From Leptolyngbyaceae cyanobacterium CSSed165cm_216 (GTDB lineage: Bacteria; Cyanobacteriota; Cyanobacteriia; Phormidesmidales; Phormidesmidaceae), in NCBI GenBank assembly GCA_007135385.1, contig SLIY01000444.1, positions 1-13,798 on the forward strand: a stretch of 13,798 nt of DNA, in the 5' to 3' direction. Below the pieces are notes generated by a model. That model was given only the letters and a program-made list of their open reading frames with translations. It had not been told where the DNA came from and did not search any database. Below, in pieces: positions 1 to 5,888 of this stretch. The position numbers and the translations under genes are program-made. Positions within the stretch are counted from its first letter, which is position 1. Each line of letters opens with the position of its first letter.

Positions 1-17
1 AGGTCATCCGATGACCT
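1..17. repeat. 7-bp perfect dyad upstream of the porin gene
   Basis: AGGTCAT and ATGACCT form a perfect inverted repeat around a 3-nt centre, about 55 bp before the porin start codon. Just after it, GTTT-GGG-AAAC (22-32) and the palindrome AAACGTTT (29-36) add more symmetry. It could be an operator for the porin or the 3' part of an upstream terminator. No T-run follows, so an operator or leader hairpin is a little more likely. The window edge cuts off the context. Confidence 0.35.
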
Positions 18-71
18 CATTGTTTGGGAAACGTTTAACCTTCTTGAAAGGTGTGAGGAGAGACTAAACTA

Positions 72-1553
72 ATGTCTAAGCTACTTTGGAAATCTTTGCT
101 GGCAGTCCCAGCAGCCATGGGTGCGGCTTTTGCCGTTTCCGGTACTGCGATCGCCGCTGAATCTGCTTCTGAGTCTGTGGTCAGTTTTGACCAAGAGCCT
201 GTACAACTGGCTCAAATTACCAGTGTGTCCGAGTTGACCGACGTGCTGCCCTCCGACTGGGCCTTCCAGGCGCTGCAAAGCTTGGTCGAAAACTACGGCT
301 GTATCCAAGGTTATCCGGATCGTACCTTCCGGGGTCAGCGCAGCATGACTCGTTTTGAGTTTGCCGCTGGTCTAAACGCCTGTTTGGACGTGATGGCCGT
401 GCTGATTTCCCAAGCCGGTATCGACCCTGAAGATCTGGCCACCATTCGCCGCCTGCAAGAAGAATTTCAAGCTGAACTGGCTACCCTGCGCGGTCGGGTA
501 GATGCTTTAGAAGCTGAAACCGCCGAACTGCGGGCGCAACAGTTCTCTACCACCACCAAGCTACGCGGTCAAGCTGACTTCCACCTGGGTGCTCCCTTCG
601 ACACCTTCAACACCACCAACAATGCCGATCCTGATCTTCAGTTTGTTGAAGACAGCGTCAGCGTTGCTTCCCGAGCTCGCTTGAACTTCGACACCAGCTT
701 TACTGGCGAAGATTTGCTGCGCATCCGTCTCCAAGCTGGGGATGGCAGTTTCTTAAATCCTATCGGTGGCCTAGCTAATGCTGGAGGCGATGGGTTTAAT
801 GTCGATGTCACCAACTTCTATTACAGCTTCCCTCTGGGCAGCCGGGTCAGTGCCACCCTGTCAGCCAGGGGTCTGGCTGGGGACGACTGGGTGGCCAGCA
901 CCATCGTTCCTTACGATGGCCCTGCTGTGGCTGGTCCTAGTCTACCTGCCTTCTACAGCGCTGGTGGTGTGACCAGTAATGCCGCTGGTGTCGGTCTCAA
1001 CTTCGCCCTCACCGACAGCGTCATTCTTGACTTGGGCTACAACACCAGCAATGTTGGCGGTGCCACCAACCCTGCCATTGGTGTTTCCGCTGCCCAAGGT
1101 CAAAGCTACATTGCTCAGCTCAGCTTCCTGCCTGAAGGTTTCTTGAACGCTGCTATCGCTTATGTCGGTAGTGACAACTCTGAAGCCTTCGCCGGTGGTG
1201 CCTTTGGCCGCACTGACACCTTCGCTGGTCTATTGAACCTCGACTTTGGTCGTTTCTTTGTGGCTGGTCATGCCGCCTGGACCGACTTTAACGGTGGGGA
1301 TGACTTCAGCTGGACTGCTGGCCTTGGCTTCAACGACTTCCTGATGGAAGGTAGCCAGTTTGGTGTTTACGGTGGTCAACTGCCTCAGCTGGCGGGCTAC
1401 CTCGACAACCCCTGGATTGTTGAAGGCTACTACGAAATCCCTGTGAGCCAGTTCATTACCCTGACCCCTGCCCTGATCTACGGTGATGCTAAACTGGGTG
1501 GTCCTGACGACACTGGGTTCTACGGCGCTCTGCGGATGACCTTTAGCTTCTAA
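72..1553 (+). CDS. SLH domain-containing OprB-type outer-membrane porin (cyanobacterial iron-uptake porin family)
   Basis: This 493-residue protein should form a beta-barrel channel in the outer membrane for inorganic ions and small solutes; several cyanobacterial relatives are linked to iron uptake. Residues 1-28 are a signal peptide (basic start, hydrophobic core, AIA-like cleavage site). Residues about 50-110 are one SLH domain (motifs DWAFQAL and YPDRTFRGQRSMTRFEFA), which in this family anchors the barrel to peptidoglycan-linked polysaccharide. A coiled coil follows at about 118-158. From about 160 to the end is the OprB-like barrel, closing on an aromatic residue (TFSF) as expected for BamA-dependent insertion. 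GAGGAG at 55-60 lies 11 nt before the ATG and supports the start. The length is typical of the family. The gene stands alone, with a strong terminator 36 bp downstream. The substrate cannot be read from the sequence. Confidence 0.93.
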   Translation: MSKLLWKSLLAVPAAMGAAFAVSGTAIAAESASESVVSFDQEPVQLAQITSVSELTDVLPSDWAFQALQSLVENYGCIQGYPDRTFRGQRSMTRFEFAAGLNACLDVMAVLISQAGIDPEDLATIRRLQEEFQAELATLRGRVDALEAETAELRAQQFSTTTKLRGQADFHLGAPFDTFNTTNNADPDLQFVEDSVSVASRARLNFDTSFTGEDLLRIRLQAGDGSFLNPIGGLANAGGDGFNVDVTNFYYSFPLGSRVSATLSARGLAGDDWVASTIVPYDGPAVAGPSLPAFYSAGGVTSNAAGVGLNFALTDSVILDLGYNTSNVGGATNPAIGVSAAQGQSYIAQLSFLPEGFLNAAIAYVGSDNSEAFAGGAFGRTDTFAGLLNLDFGRFFVAGHAAWTDFNGGDDFSWTAGLGFNDFLMEGSQFGVYGGQLPQLAGYLDNPWIVEGYYEIPVSQFITLTPALIYGDAKLGGPDDTGFYGALRMTFSF

Positions 1554-1588
1554 GCTGTTTACAGTGACTTAGATGCTTTAAATCCAGA

Positions 1589-1621
1589 AAGCCCAGCTAA
1601 GCTTAGCTGGGCTTCTTAATT
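1589..1621 (+). terminator. Rho-independent terminator of the porin gene
   Basis: A perfect self-complementary stretch at 1589-1614, built from AGCCCAGCTAAG and its reverse complement, forms a stem of up to 13 bp (about 11 with a minimal loop). It is followed by TCTTAATTT. It sits 36 bp after the porin stop codon and points the right way for it. Confidence 0.8.
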
Positions 1622-1669
1622 TCAGGTTTAGCATTGTAGCTAAATATCCTCAGTGCGGGATAACTCTGT

Positions 1670-1716
1670 CCCCTCCTGGGCGGGGTGCCCGCAGGGCGGG
1701 GTGGGTTAAACCCCTA
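1670..1716. repeat. REP-like GC-rich intergenic palindromic element
   Basis: The element begins CCCCTCCTGGGCGGGGTG, contains the direct repeat GGGCGGGGTG at 1678-1687 and 1694-1703 (period 16), and ends in the dyad GGGTT-A-AACCC (1703-1713). CCCC near 1670 can pair with the GGGG runs. From memory it resembles a repeat seen between genes in many cyanobacterial and other bacterial genomes; I could not check this. It lies between the porin terminator and the 3' end of the opposing minus-strand gene. Confidence 0.55.
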
Positions 1717-1734
1717 CAAATATCAACCTCTAGA

Positions 1735-2145
1735 TTATGACTGGGCCTGACTCCAATAGCCATCAGGCAGCCATTTCCCCCCCAGGGCCTCAATCTGATC
1801 GCGTGACATTGTATACACCCATGCCTGGGTCAGGAAGGTACGATCTAGATTGTAAATGCTGTAGCAGAGTCGCTGATACTCACTGGCCTCAGGGGTATCG
1901 GGGTCATACTCCTCAAACGCATCTAGAGTAGCGAGGGCAGCGGTATCGTTTAGAGTTAGCAAGATGCCTTGCACCCAACCTCTCCCTAAGGTCATGGCTG
2001 GGTATCCTAACGGCAGATGGTATAGGCGTCCAGGGGCGATCGCCGGTTGCCGATCAGTGGTGAAGGGTTGGCAGAATTGTTCAAAGGCGCTCTCCCCTGG
2101 CTTCAGCGTGCCATAGACAAAAAGTTGAAACTCGGATGACGTCAT
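1735..2145 (-). CDS. Gamma-glutamylcyclotransferase-fold (GGACT/AIG2-like) family protein
   Basis: A small cytoplasmic protein of 136 residues. The N-terminal motif FVYGTLKPGE (residues 9-18) is the signature substrate loop of the gamma-glutamylcyclotransferase fold. FEEYDPD (77-83) supplies the acidic residue that acts as catalyst in this superfamily, and the YVYT-like strand (AWVYT, 108-112) is also typical. Family members release 5-oxoproline from gamma-glutamyl amines or dipeptides; the exact substrate is unknown. The frame stays open for 30 more codons upstream (to 2235), but that stretch crosses an extended dyad and has no family character. The ATG at 2143-2145, just before the conserved fold, is therefore preferred. 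No Shine-Dalgarno is visible. It is divergent from the UDP-xylose gene and probably monocistronic. Confidence 0.82.
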   Translation of the reverse strand: MTSSEFQLFVYGTLKPGESAFEQFCQPFTTDRQPAIAPGRLYHLPLGYPAMTLGRGWVQGILLTLNDTAALATLDAFEEYDPDTPEASEYQRLCYSIYNLDRTFLTQAWVYTMSRDQIEALGGKWLPDGYWSQAQS

Positions 2146-2171
2146 AGCGGGCTGCGAGTGAACAGGACTGG

Positions 2172-2200
2172 CCGAACAAGCTTTATAAAGATTTGTTCGG
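2172..2200. promoter_or_regulatory. Extended dyad between divergent genes (candidate operator or leader hairpin)
   Basis: CCGAACAA (2172-2179) and TTGTTCGG (2193-2200) are perfect reverse complements, and they enclose the palindrome CTTTATAAAG (2181-2190). Together they make an almost continuous hairpin with a one-base offset. It lies 27-55 bp upstream of the minus-strand cyclotransferase start and about 115 bp upstream of the UDP-xylose gene. The TATAAAG core could serve as a -10 element on the minus strand, but no good -35 is visible. No T-run follows on either strand, so a terminator is unlikely. Confidence 0.4.
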
Positions 2201-2224
2201 ATATGTAGAATTGAACTATCGGTG

Positions 2225-2273
2225 AACTGGCCCAAACAAATCTTTCTTTAAGGATAGTAAACTAGGGCCAGTT
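2225..2273. repeat. 9-bp inverted repeat with 31-bp spacer upstream of the UDP-glucuronate decarboxylase gene
   Basis: AACTGGCCC (2225-2233) is the exact reverse complement of GGGCCAGTT (2265-2273). The AT-rich spacer includes TCTTTCTTTAAGGATAG. It ends 40 bp before the start codon. Possible roles are a bipartite operator holding the promoter between its arms, or a leader stem. No function can be shown from sequence alone. Confidence 0.35.
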
Positions 2274-2313
2274 AAGCTGTATTGCTTAGAAACATAGTCA
2301 TGGTTTTAGTTAT

Positions 2314-3294
2314 ATGAGAATTTTGGTAACAGGTGGAGCTGGTTTTATCGGCTCTCATTTAATTGATCGCTTAATGACTGAAGGTCACGAAGTAATCTGC
2401 CTGGATAATTTTTTCACAGGCCACAAGCGCAATATTCTAAAGTGGCTGGGTAACCCCTACTTTGAGCTGATTCGCCACGACATTACCGAGCCTATTCGCC
2501 TAGAGGCCGATCAGGTCTATCACCTGGCCTGCCCGGCGTCGCCAGTACATTATCAGTACAATCCGGTTAAAACCATTAAGACCAACGTCATGGGCACCCT
2601 GAATATGCTGGGGTTAGCCAAGCGGGTGAAAGCCCGGTTCCTGCTGGCGTCCACCTCTGAGGTCTATGGCGATCCGGAAGTGCATCCCCAGTCTGAAGAG
2701 TATCGCGGTAATGTGAATCCCATTGGCATTCGCAGCTGCTACGACGAAGGTAAGCGAGTAGCAGAAACCTTAGCATTTGACTATCATCGGCAAAACAATG
2801 TGGATATTCGGGTCGCCCGGATTTTCAATACCTATGGCCCTCGGATGTTAGAAAACGATGGCCGGGTGGTCAGCAACCTGGTGGTGCAGGCCCTACAAGG
2901 AATTCCCTTAACCATTTATGGCACTGGTTCCCAGACCCGTAGTTTTTGCTATGTGTCAGATCTGGTTGATGGACTTATGCGGTTGATGAATGGTGACTAC
3001 ATTGGCCCTGTCAATTTGGGTAACCCTGACGAATACACCATATTAGAATTAGCTCAAACGGTACAAGCCATGGTTAATCCTGATGCTGAATTGGTGTATA
3101 AGCCCTTGCCTCAGGATGACCCCCAACGGCGCAAGCCTGACATTACTCGAGCCAAAACCTTGTTGAACTGGTCTCCCTCTGTGCCCCTACGCCAAGGCTT
3201 GGAGTGGACCATTCAGGATTTTCGAGATCGCCTAGAAAAAGCTGACACCACTGAAAATTCTCAAACAACCCTAATGTCTGTTGCTCAAGCTTAA
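2314..3294 (+). CDS. uxs: UDP-glucuronic acid decarboxylase (UDP-xylose synthase)
   Basis: This cytoplasmic extended short-chain dehydrogenase/reductase of 326 residues converts UDP-glucuronate to UDP-xylose plus CO2 using tightly bound NAD+. The Rossmann glycine motif is TGGAGFIGSH (residues 6-15). The catalytic set is T114/E116 in STSEVYG, with Y143 and K147 in SCYDEGKR; the RSCYDEGKR form is characteristic of the decarboxylase rather than of dTDP-glucose dehydratases. GPRMLENDGRVVSNLV and GTGSQTRSFCYVSDL are the substrate-loop motifs of the same subfamily. The length is normal. There is no Shine-Dalgarno, and a five-codon ORF (2300-2317) overlaps the start codon. The next gene makes its substrate, UDP-glucuronate. 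The last 15 or so residues are non-conserved and Ser/Thr/Gln-rich. Confidence 0.93.
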   Translation: MRILVTGGAGFIGSHLIDRLMTEGHEVICLDNFFTGHKRNILKWLGNPYFELIRHDITEPIRLEADQVYHLACPASPVHYQYNPVKTIKTNVMGTLNMLGLAKRVKARFLLASTSEVYGDPEVHPQSEEYRGNVNPIGIRSCYDEGKRVAETLAFDYHRQNNVDIRVARIFNTYGPRMLENDGRVVSNLVVQALQGIPLTIYGTGSQTRSFCYVSDLVDGLMRLMNGDYIGPVNLGNPDEYTILELAQTVQAMVNPDAELVYKPLPQDDPQRRKPDITRAKTLLNWSPSVPLRQGLEWTIQDFRDRLEKADTTENSQTTLMSVAQA

Positions 3295-3316
3295 TGCATA
3301 GCCTTGACTGTTTTTT
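3285..3316 (+). terminator. Weak candidate terminator after the UDP-xylose synthase gene
   Basis: TCAAG (3285-3289) can pair with CTTGA (3303-3307), with one extra C-G pair across a bulge, and six T residues follow at 3311-3316. The stem is short and the loop long (about 10-13 nt), and the 5' arm lies inside the coding end. At best this is a partial stop before ugd. Confidence 0.3.
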
Positions 3317-3587
3317 GATTAGACGACCCTGATGGGAAATCTTGTACCTTAAAACTTGGGTAATGCTCCAAATGTGCTGAGCTTTCATAGCCTAATTCAG
3401 GCTGTCAATCGGTTTCAGGTCAGCATCCTGACTCAAATCGAATGTTGCTAAAGCTGGTTAGGCTTTCAAAGATTGCATAAAACTGGTCTGTTTAGTTACA
3501 TTGACGTCATTTGTTGCTAACTCACCCATTTTTTAATGCTTGTAGTGGTGTTGAATTAGCCTTTATCGCTATTGAGGTTTATAAGTT
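3317..3587 (+). other. Intergenic region carrying the likely ugd promoter
   Basis: This non-coding 271-bp stretch contains two small hairpins without T-runs: AGCCT-AATTC-AGGCT at 3389-3403 and GTCAG-CATC-CTGAC at 3419-3432. It also has the palindrome TGACGTCA at 3502-3509. TTTAAT at 3532-3537 is a fair -10 box, but no well-spaced -35 accompanies it. A separate ugd transcript is plausible but not proven. GAGG at 3574-3577 is the ugd ribosome binding site. No conserved ORF is seen. Confidence 0.4.
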
Positions 3588-4976
3588 ATGCGCGTATGTG
3601 TTATCGGTACTGGTTATGTCGGCTTGGTCACTGGGGTTTGCCTGGCCCATGTGGGGCACGATGTTATTTGTGTTGATGTCAATGCAGAAAAAGTAAAGTT
3701 GATGCAGTCTGGGCAGTCCCCCATTTTTGAACCGGGGCTGTCTGAGATTATGCAGTCCTCTATGGCGGCGGGGCATCTCCAGTTTTCGACGGACTTGAAG
3801 GCTGGGGTTGAGCATGGGGATATTTTGTTTATTGCTGTGGGTACCCCAGCACTACCGACTGGAGAAAGCGATACCCGTTATGTAGAAGCCGTGGCCAAGG
3901 GCATCGGCAGTCACCTGAACGGTGGCTACAAGGTGATCGTTAATAAATCCACAGTACCCATTGGCTCAGGGGATTGGGTGCGAATGATTGTGTTAGACGG
4001 GGTTGCTGAGCGTCAACAAGTACCTGTACCAGCCGGTGGTGTCCCAGAAACCACCCACCCAGAAGTGGTCGCTGATTTTGATGTGGTTAGCAACCCTGAA
4101 TTCCTGCGGGAAGGGTCCGCCGTTTACGATACCTTTAACCCCGATCGCATTGTCTTGGGCAGCAATAGTTCCAGGGCAATCGCTATGATGCAGGAACTCT
4201 ATCAACCGATTGTCGATCGCCAGTTTTCCGAGAACCCAGAAGCTGAGGCCGTCCCGGTGCTGGTGACTGACCTGAGCTCGGCAGAAATGGTGAAGTATGC
4301 CTCGAATGCCTTCTTGGCCACCAAAATTAGCTTTATCAACGAGGTGGCCAATATCTGCGATCGCGTTGGTGCTGATGTCACCCAAGTCGCTGCAGGCATT
4401 GGTCTAGATTCTCGAATTGGCAAGAAGTTCTTACAAGCTGGCATTGGCTGGGGTGGGTCTTGTTTCCCTAAGGATGTGTCAGCGTTAATCCACACTGCGG
4501 ATGATTACGGCTATGACGCCCAGTTGCTAAAATCAGCGGTTACCGTGAATGAGCGGCAGCGGCAAATCACCCTGGAAAAACTACAGCAGGTGCTGAAAAT
4601 CCTCAAAGGTAAAACGGTTGGCCTGCTAGGGTTGACCTTTAAGCCTGACACCGATGACATGCGCGATGCCCCCTCGTTGATTTTGATTGAGCAACTGAAT
4701 CGGTTAGGGGCCAAGGTCAAAGCCTATGATCCGATTGTGTCCCAAAGTGGCTTACGCCATGGCCTCAGTGGGGTGATTGTGGAAACTGACCCCGCCCATT
4801 TGGCCGACGGCTGTGATGCGTTGGTTTTGGTGACCGATTGGCACCAGTTTCAAGCGTTGGACTACGCTGCCATGGCAGGGCGCATGAATAGCCCGATCAT
4901 GATTGATGGCCGCAACTTCCTCGATCGCGAAGCGATCATGCGAGCTGGCTTTCAATACCTGGGGATTGGTCGTTAG
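3588..4976 (+). CDS. ugd: UDP-glucose 6-dehydrogenase
   Basis: This 462-residue cytoplasmic enzyme oxidises UDP-glucose twice with NAD+ to give UDP-glucuronate. The N-terminal Rossmann motif is GTGYVG (residues 7-12). The central domain carries VSNPEFLREG (167-176) and KYASNAFLATKISFINE (236-252, holding the conserved lysines). The catalytic cysteine is C292 in GWGGSCFPKD, with D296 nearby. The C-terminal domain begins with GLTFKPDTDDMRDAPS (348-363) and ends with DGRN (440-443). An extra loop of about 25 residues after TVPIGSGDWVR (123-132), containing VPVPAGGVPETTHPE, is longer than in the Bacillus or E. coli enzymes; I recall it as usual in cyanobacteria. The start is fixed by GAGG 10 nt upstream and by the immediate Rossmann motif. 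Its product feeds the preceding gene's enzyme. Confidence 0.96.
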   Translation: MRVCVIGTGYVGLVTGVCLAHVGHDVICVDVNAEKVKLMQSGQSPIFEPGLSEIMQSSMAAGHLQFSTDLKAGVEHGDILFIAVGTPALPTGESDTRYVEAVAKGIGSHLNGGYKVIVNKSTVPIGSGDWVRMIVLDGVAERQQVPVPAGGVPETTHPEVVADFDVVSNPEFLREGSAVYDTFNPDRIVLGSNSSRAIAMMQELYQPIVDRQFSENPEAEAVPVLVTDLSSAEMVKYASNAFLATKISFINEVANICDRVGADVTQVAAGIGLDSRIGKKFLQAGIGWGGSCFPKDVSALIHTADDYGYDAQLLKSAVTVNERQRQITLEKLQQVLKILKGKTVGLLGLTFKPDTDDMRDAPSLILIEQLNRLGAKVKAYDPIVSQSGLRHGLSGVIVETDPAHLADGCDALVLVTDWHQFQALDYAAMAGRMNSPIMIDGRNFLDREAIMRAGFQYLGIGR

Positions 4977-5018
4977 TGATCTGTTAAGACTAAATTTTAG
5001 GGCTGCAGGTGTCCTTGA

Positions 5019-5173
5019 AGCCCTTTCCCCTCTGGGGAGGCTGACGCCAACGACAAGTTGCTCCCCCGGAGCCGCTGCGGGAACAGGAACAGGGCGATCG
5101 TCAACAGGACGGTTCGGGCTGAGCCTGTCGTTTCGCAAGCGACATGAAACACAAAGTGGCTCCCAAAGGGAGC
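5019..5173. repeat. Cluster of four REP-like hairpins
   Basis: Four separate inverted repeats lie within 155 bp. The first is AGCC-ctt-TCCCC-tct-GGGGA-GGCT (5019-5042). The second is GCTCC-ccc-GGAGC (5060-5072). The third is TGTCGTTT-cgc-AAGCGACA with one T-G pair (5126-5144). The fourth is GCTCCC-aaa-GGGAGC (5159-5173). The stretch GTTCGGGCTGAGCCTGTCG (5112-5130) resembles a short palindromic repeat I remember from many bacterial genomes, but I could not confirm this. The GC-rich hairpin mosaic differs from the flanking genes and looks like accumulated repetitive extragenic elements. Confidence 0.5.
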
Positions 5174-5254
5174 GAGCCCTAATTTTTAGTCTTGACGCTG
5201 CACTAGGCATTGGCGATGGTGTCGGCGATCGCCCCCTCACTGGTTTTAAGGGTA

Positions 5255-5282
5255 GCCCCGCTTATCAAGGCGGGGCATTTTG
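5255..5282 (+). terminator. Rho-independent terminator
   Basis: GCCCCGC and GCGGGGC form a 7-bp GC stem, extended by a T-G and a T-A pair to a 4-nt loop. ATTTTGTT follows on the plus strand. It lies 279 bp after the ugd stop, so it ends either a long ugd 3' UTR or a small transcript starting in the hairpin-rich gap. On the minus strand it is 55 bp past the DUF1824 stop, but the T-run there is poor. Confidence 0.65.
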
Positions 5283-5330
5283 TTCTCTGACGTTATGGGC
5301 TGGCAGCTGGTTGCGGGCATGCCCTGGACC

Positions 5331-5762
5331 TCAGGCTGCGAACAGCTCTAACGGCAGTGGCCCGTAGGTGCCGACCAATTCAGCCATGTCTGGTTCAGTG
5401 GTGTGGAAGGTAATCAGGACGCCCCGAGCATGGCCGCTGTAATCATCTAGGTACCAAGCGCCCTTCAGAGTGTTGAACTTGAGGTAAATCGGACCCTGGC
5501 GTGCGGGCAAATCAAGGTCGATGGTCACCCCCAACGCCGCTAAGAAGCTTTCCATAGCGGTTTTCCCTGCAATTAACGAGTCAGCACAAATGCCTAAGGT
5601 TTGATACTCAGACCACTCGTTGAAACATTGCAAGTCGGTTTTGACCTGGTCGATTTCTGCCGGAGTGAGCTGAGGTGGGATTGTGAGGCAACTAAAGCGA
5701 TTCAGTCGCTGGCGGATGGTGGACAGTTGATCCTGGGATGGAACTGGGGGGATAACAGACAT
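5331..5762 (-). CDS. DUF1824 family protein
   Basis: This 143-residue soluble protein has no signal peptide or membrane segment. It matches what I know of the DUF1824 family, which is essentially confined to cyanobacteria and has no assigned function. Diagnostic stretches are the SEYQTLGICADS segment (51-62), GPIYLKFNTLKGAWYLDDY (90-108), GHARGVLITF (110-119) and the C-terminal GTYGPLPLELF (131-141). The length is close to the whole domain, so the protein is complete. The start at 5762 has no strong Shine-Dalgarno. The gene is divergent from radC, with 126 bp between the chosen start codons. Identification rests on motif memory, not a search. Confidence 0.78.
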   Translation of the reverse strand: MSVIPPVPSQDQLSTIRQRLNRFSCLTIPPQLTPAEIDQVKTDLQCFNEWSEYQTLGICADSLIAGKTAMESFLAALGVTIDLDLPARQGPIYLKFNTLKGAWYLDDYSGHARGVLITFHTTEPDMAELVGTYGPLPLELFAA

Positions 5763-5875
5763 AGCAATAGAGACAGTAGGGCAGTTAACGGATAAACGTG
5801 TTATTGAGTGGCAAGGATGGGCTTACTAAATCAAGCAAAGATGGGCCAAGCAAAAATGGCCAAGCAGCCCACCGT

Positions 5876-5881
5876 TAAGGA
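5876..5881 (+). promoter_or_regulatory. Ribosome binding site that decides the radC start
   Basis: TAAGGA lies 7 nt before the ATG at 5889. That ATG begins the conserved RadC N-terminus (MTYHVR...DRPRERL). The in-frame GTG at 5808 and the ATGs at 5817, 5841 and 5856 lack comparable sites and would add a non-conserved, Lys/Gln/Met-rich leader. Confidence 0.6.
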
Positions 5882-5888
5882 TGCTGAA

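Larger units (their letters stand above)
4977..5330. other. 354-bp non-coding tract between ugd and the DUF1824 gene
   Basis: No believable gene lies here. An open plus-strand frame crosses it, but it is a shadow continuing from an alternative frame of ugd and has low-complexity composition. The tract holds four compact hairpins (5019-5173, listed separately), one HIP1 octamer (5225-5232) and a terminator (5255-5282). TAATTTTTAG at 5180-5189, six bases after the fourth hairpin, might be a second, poorer stop signal. Confidence 0.6.

Noticed and set aside
1735..2235. 166-residue version of the cyclotransferase-like protein starting at 2235
   Set aside because: The added 30 residues cross the extended dyad and have no family similarity; the conserved fold begins just after the ATG at 2145.
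3495..3509. GTTACATT resembling half of an RpaB HLR1 box before ugd
   Set aside because: The second direct repeat required for HLR1 is absent (CGTCATTT), so no regulator site is claimed.
4752..5240. 162-codon minus-strand open frame
   Set aside because: Mostly antisense to ugd and hairpin repeats; Arg/Pro/Ser-rich with no domain.
4903..5367. 154-codon plus-strand open frame across the gap after ugd
   Set aside because: It begins in another frame of ugd, runs through hairpin repeats, has low-complexity composition, and overlaps the DUF1824 end.
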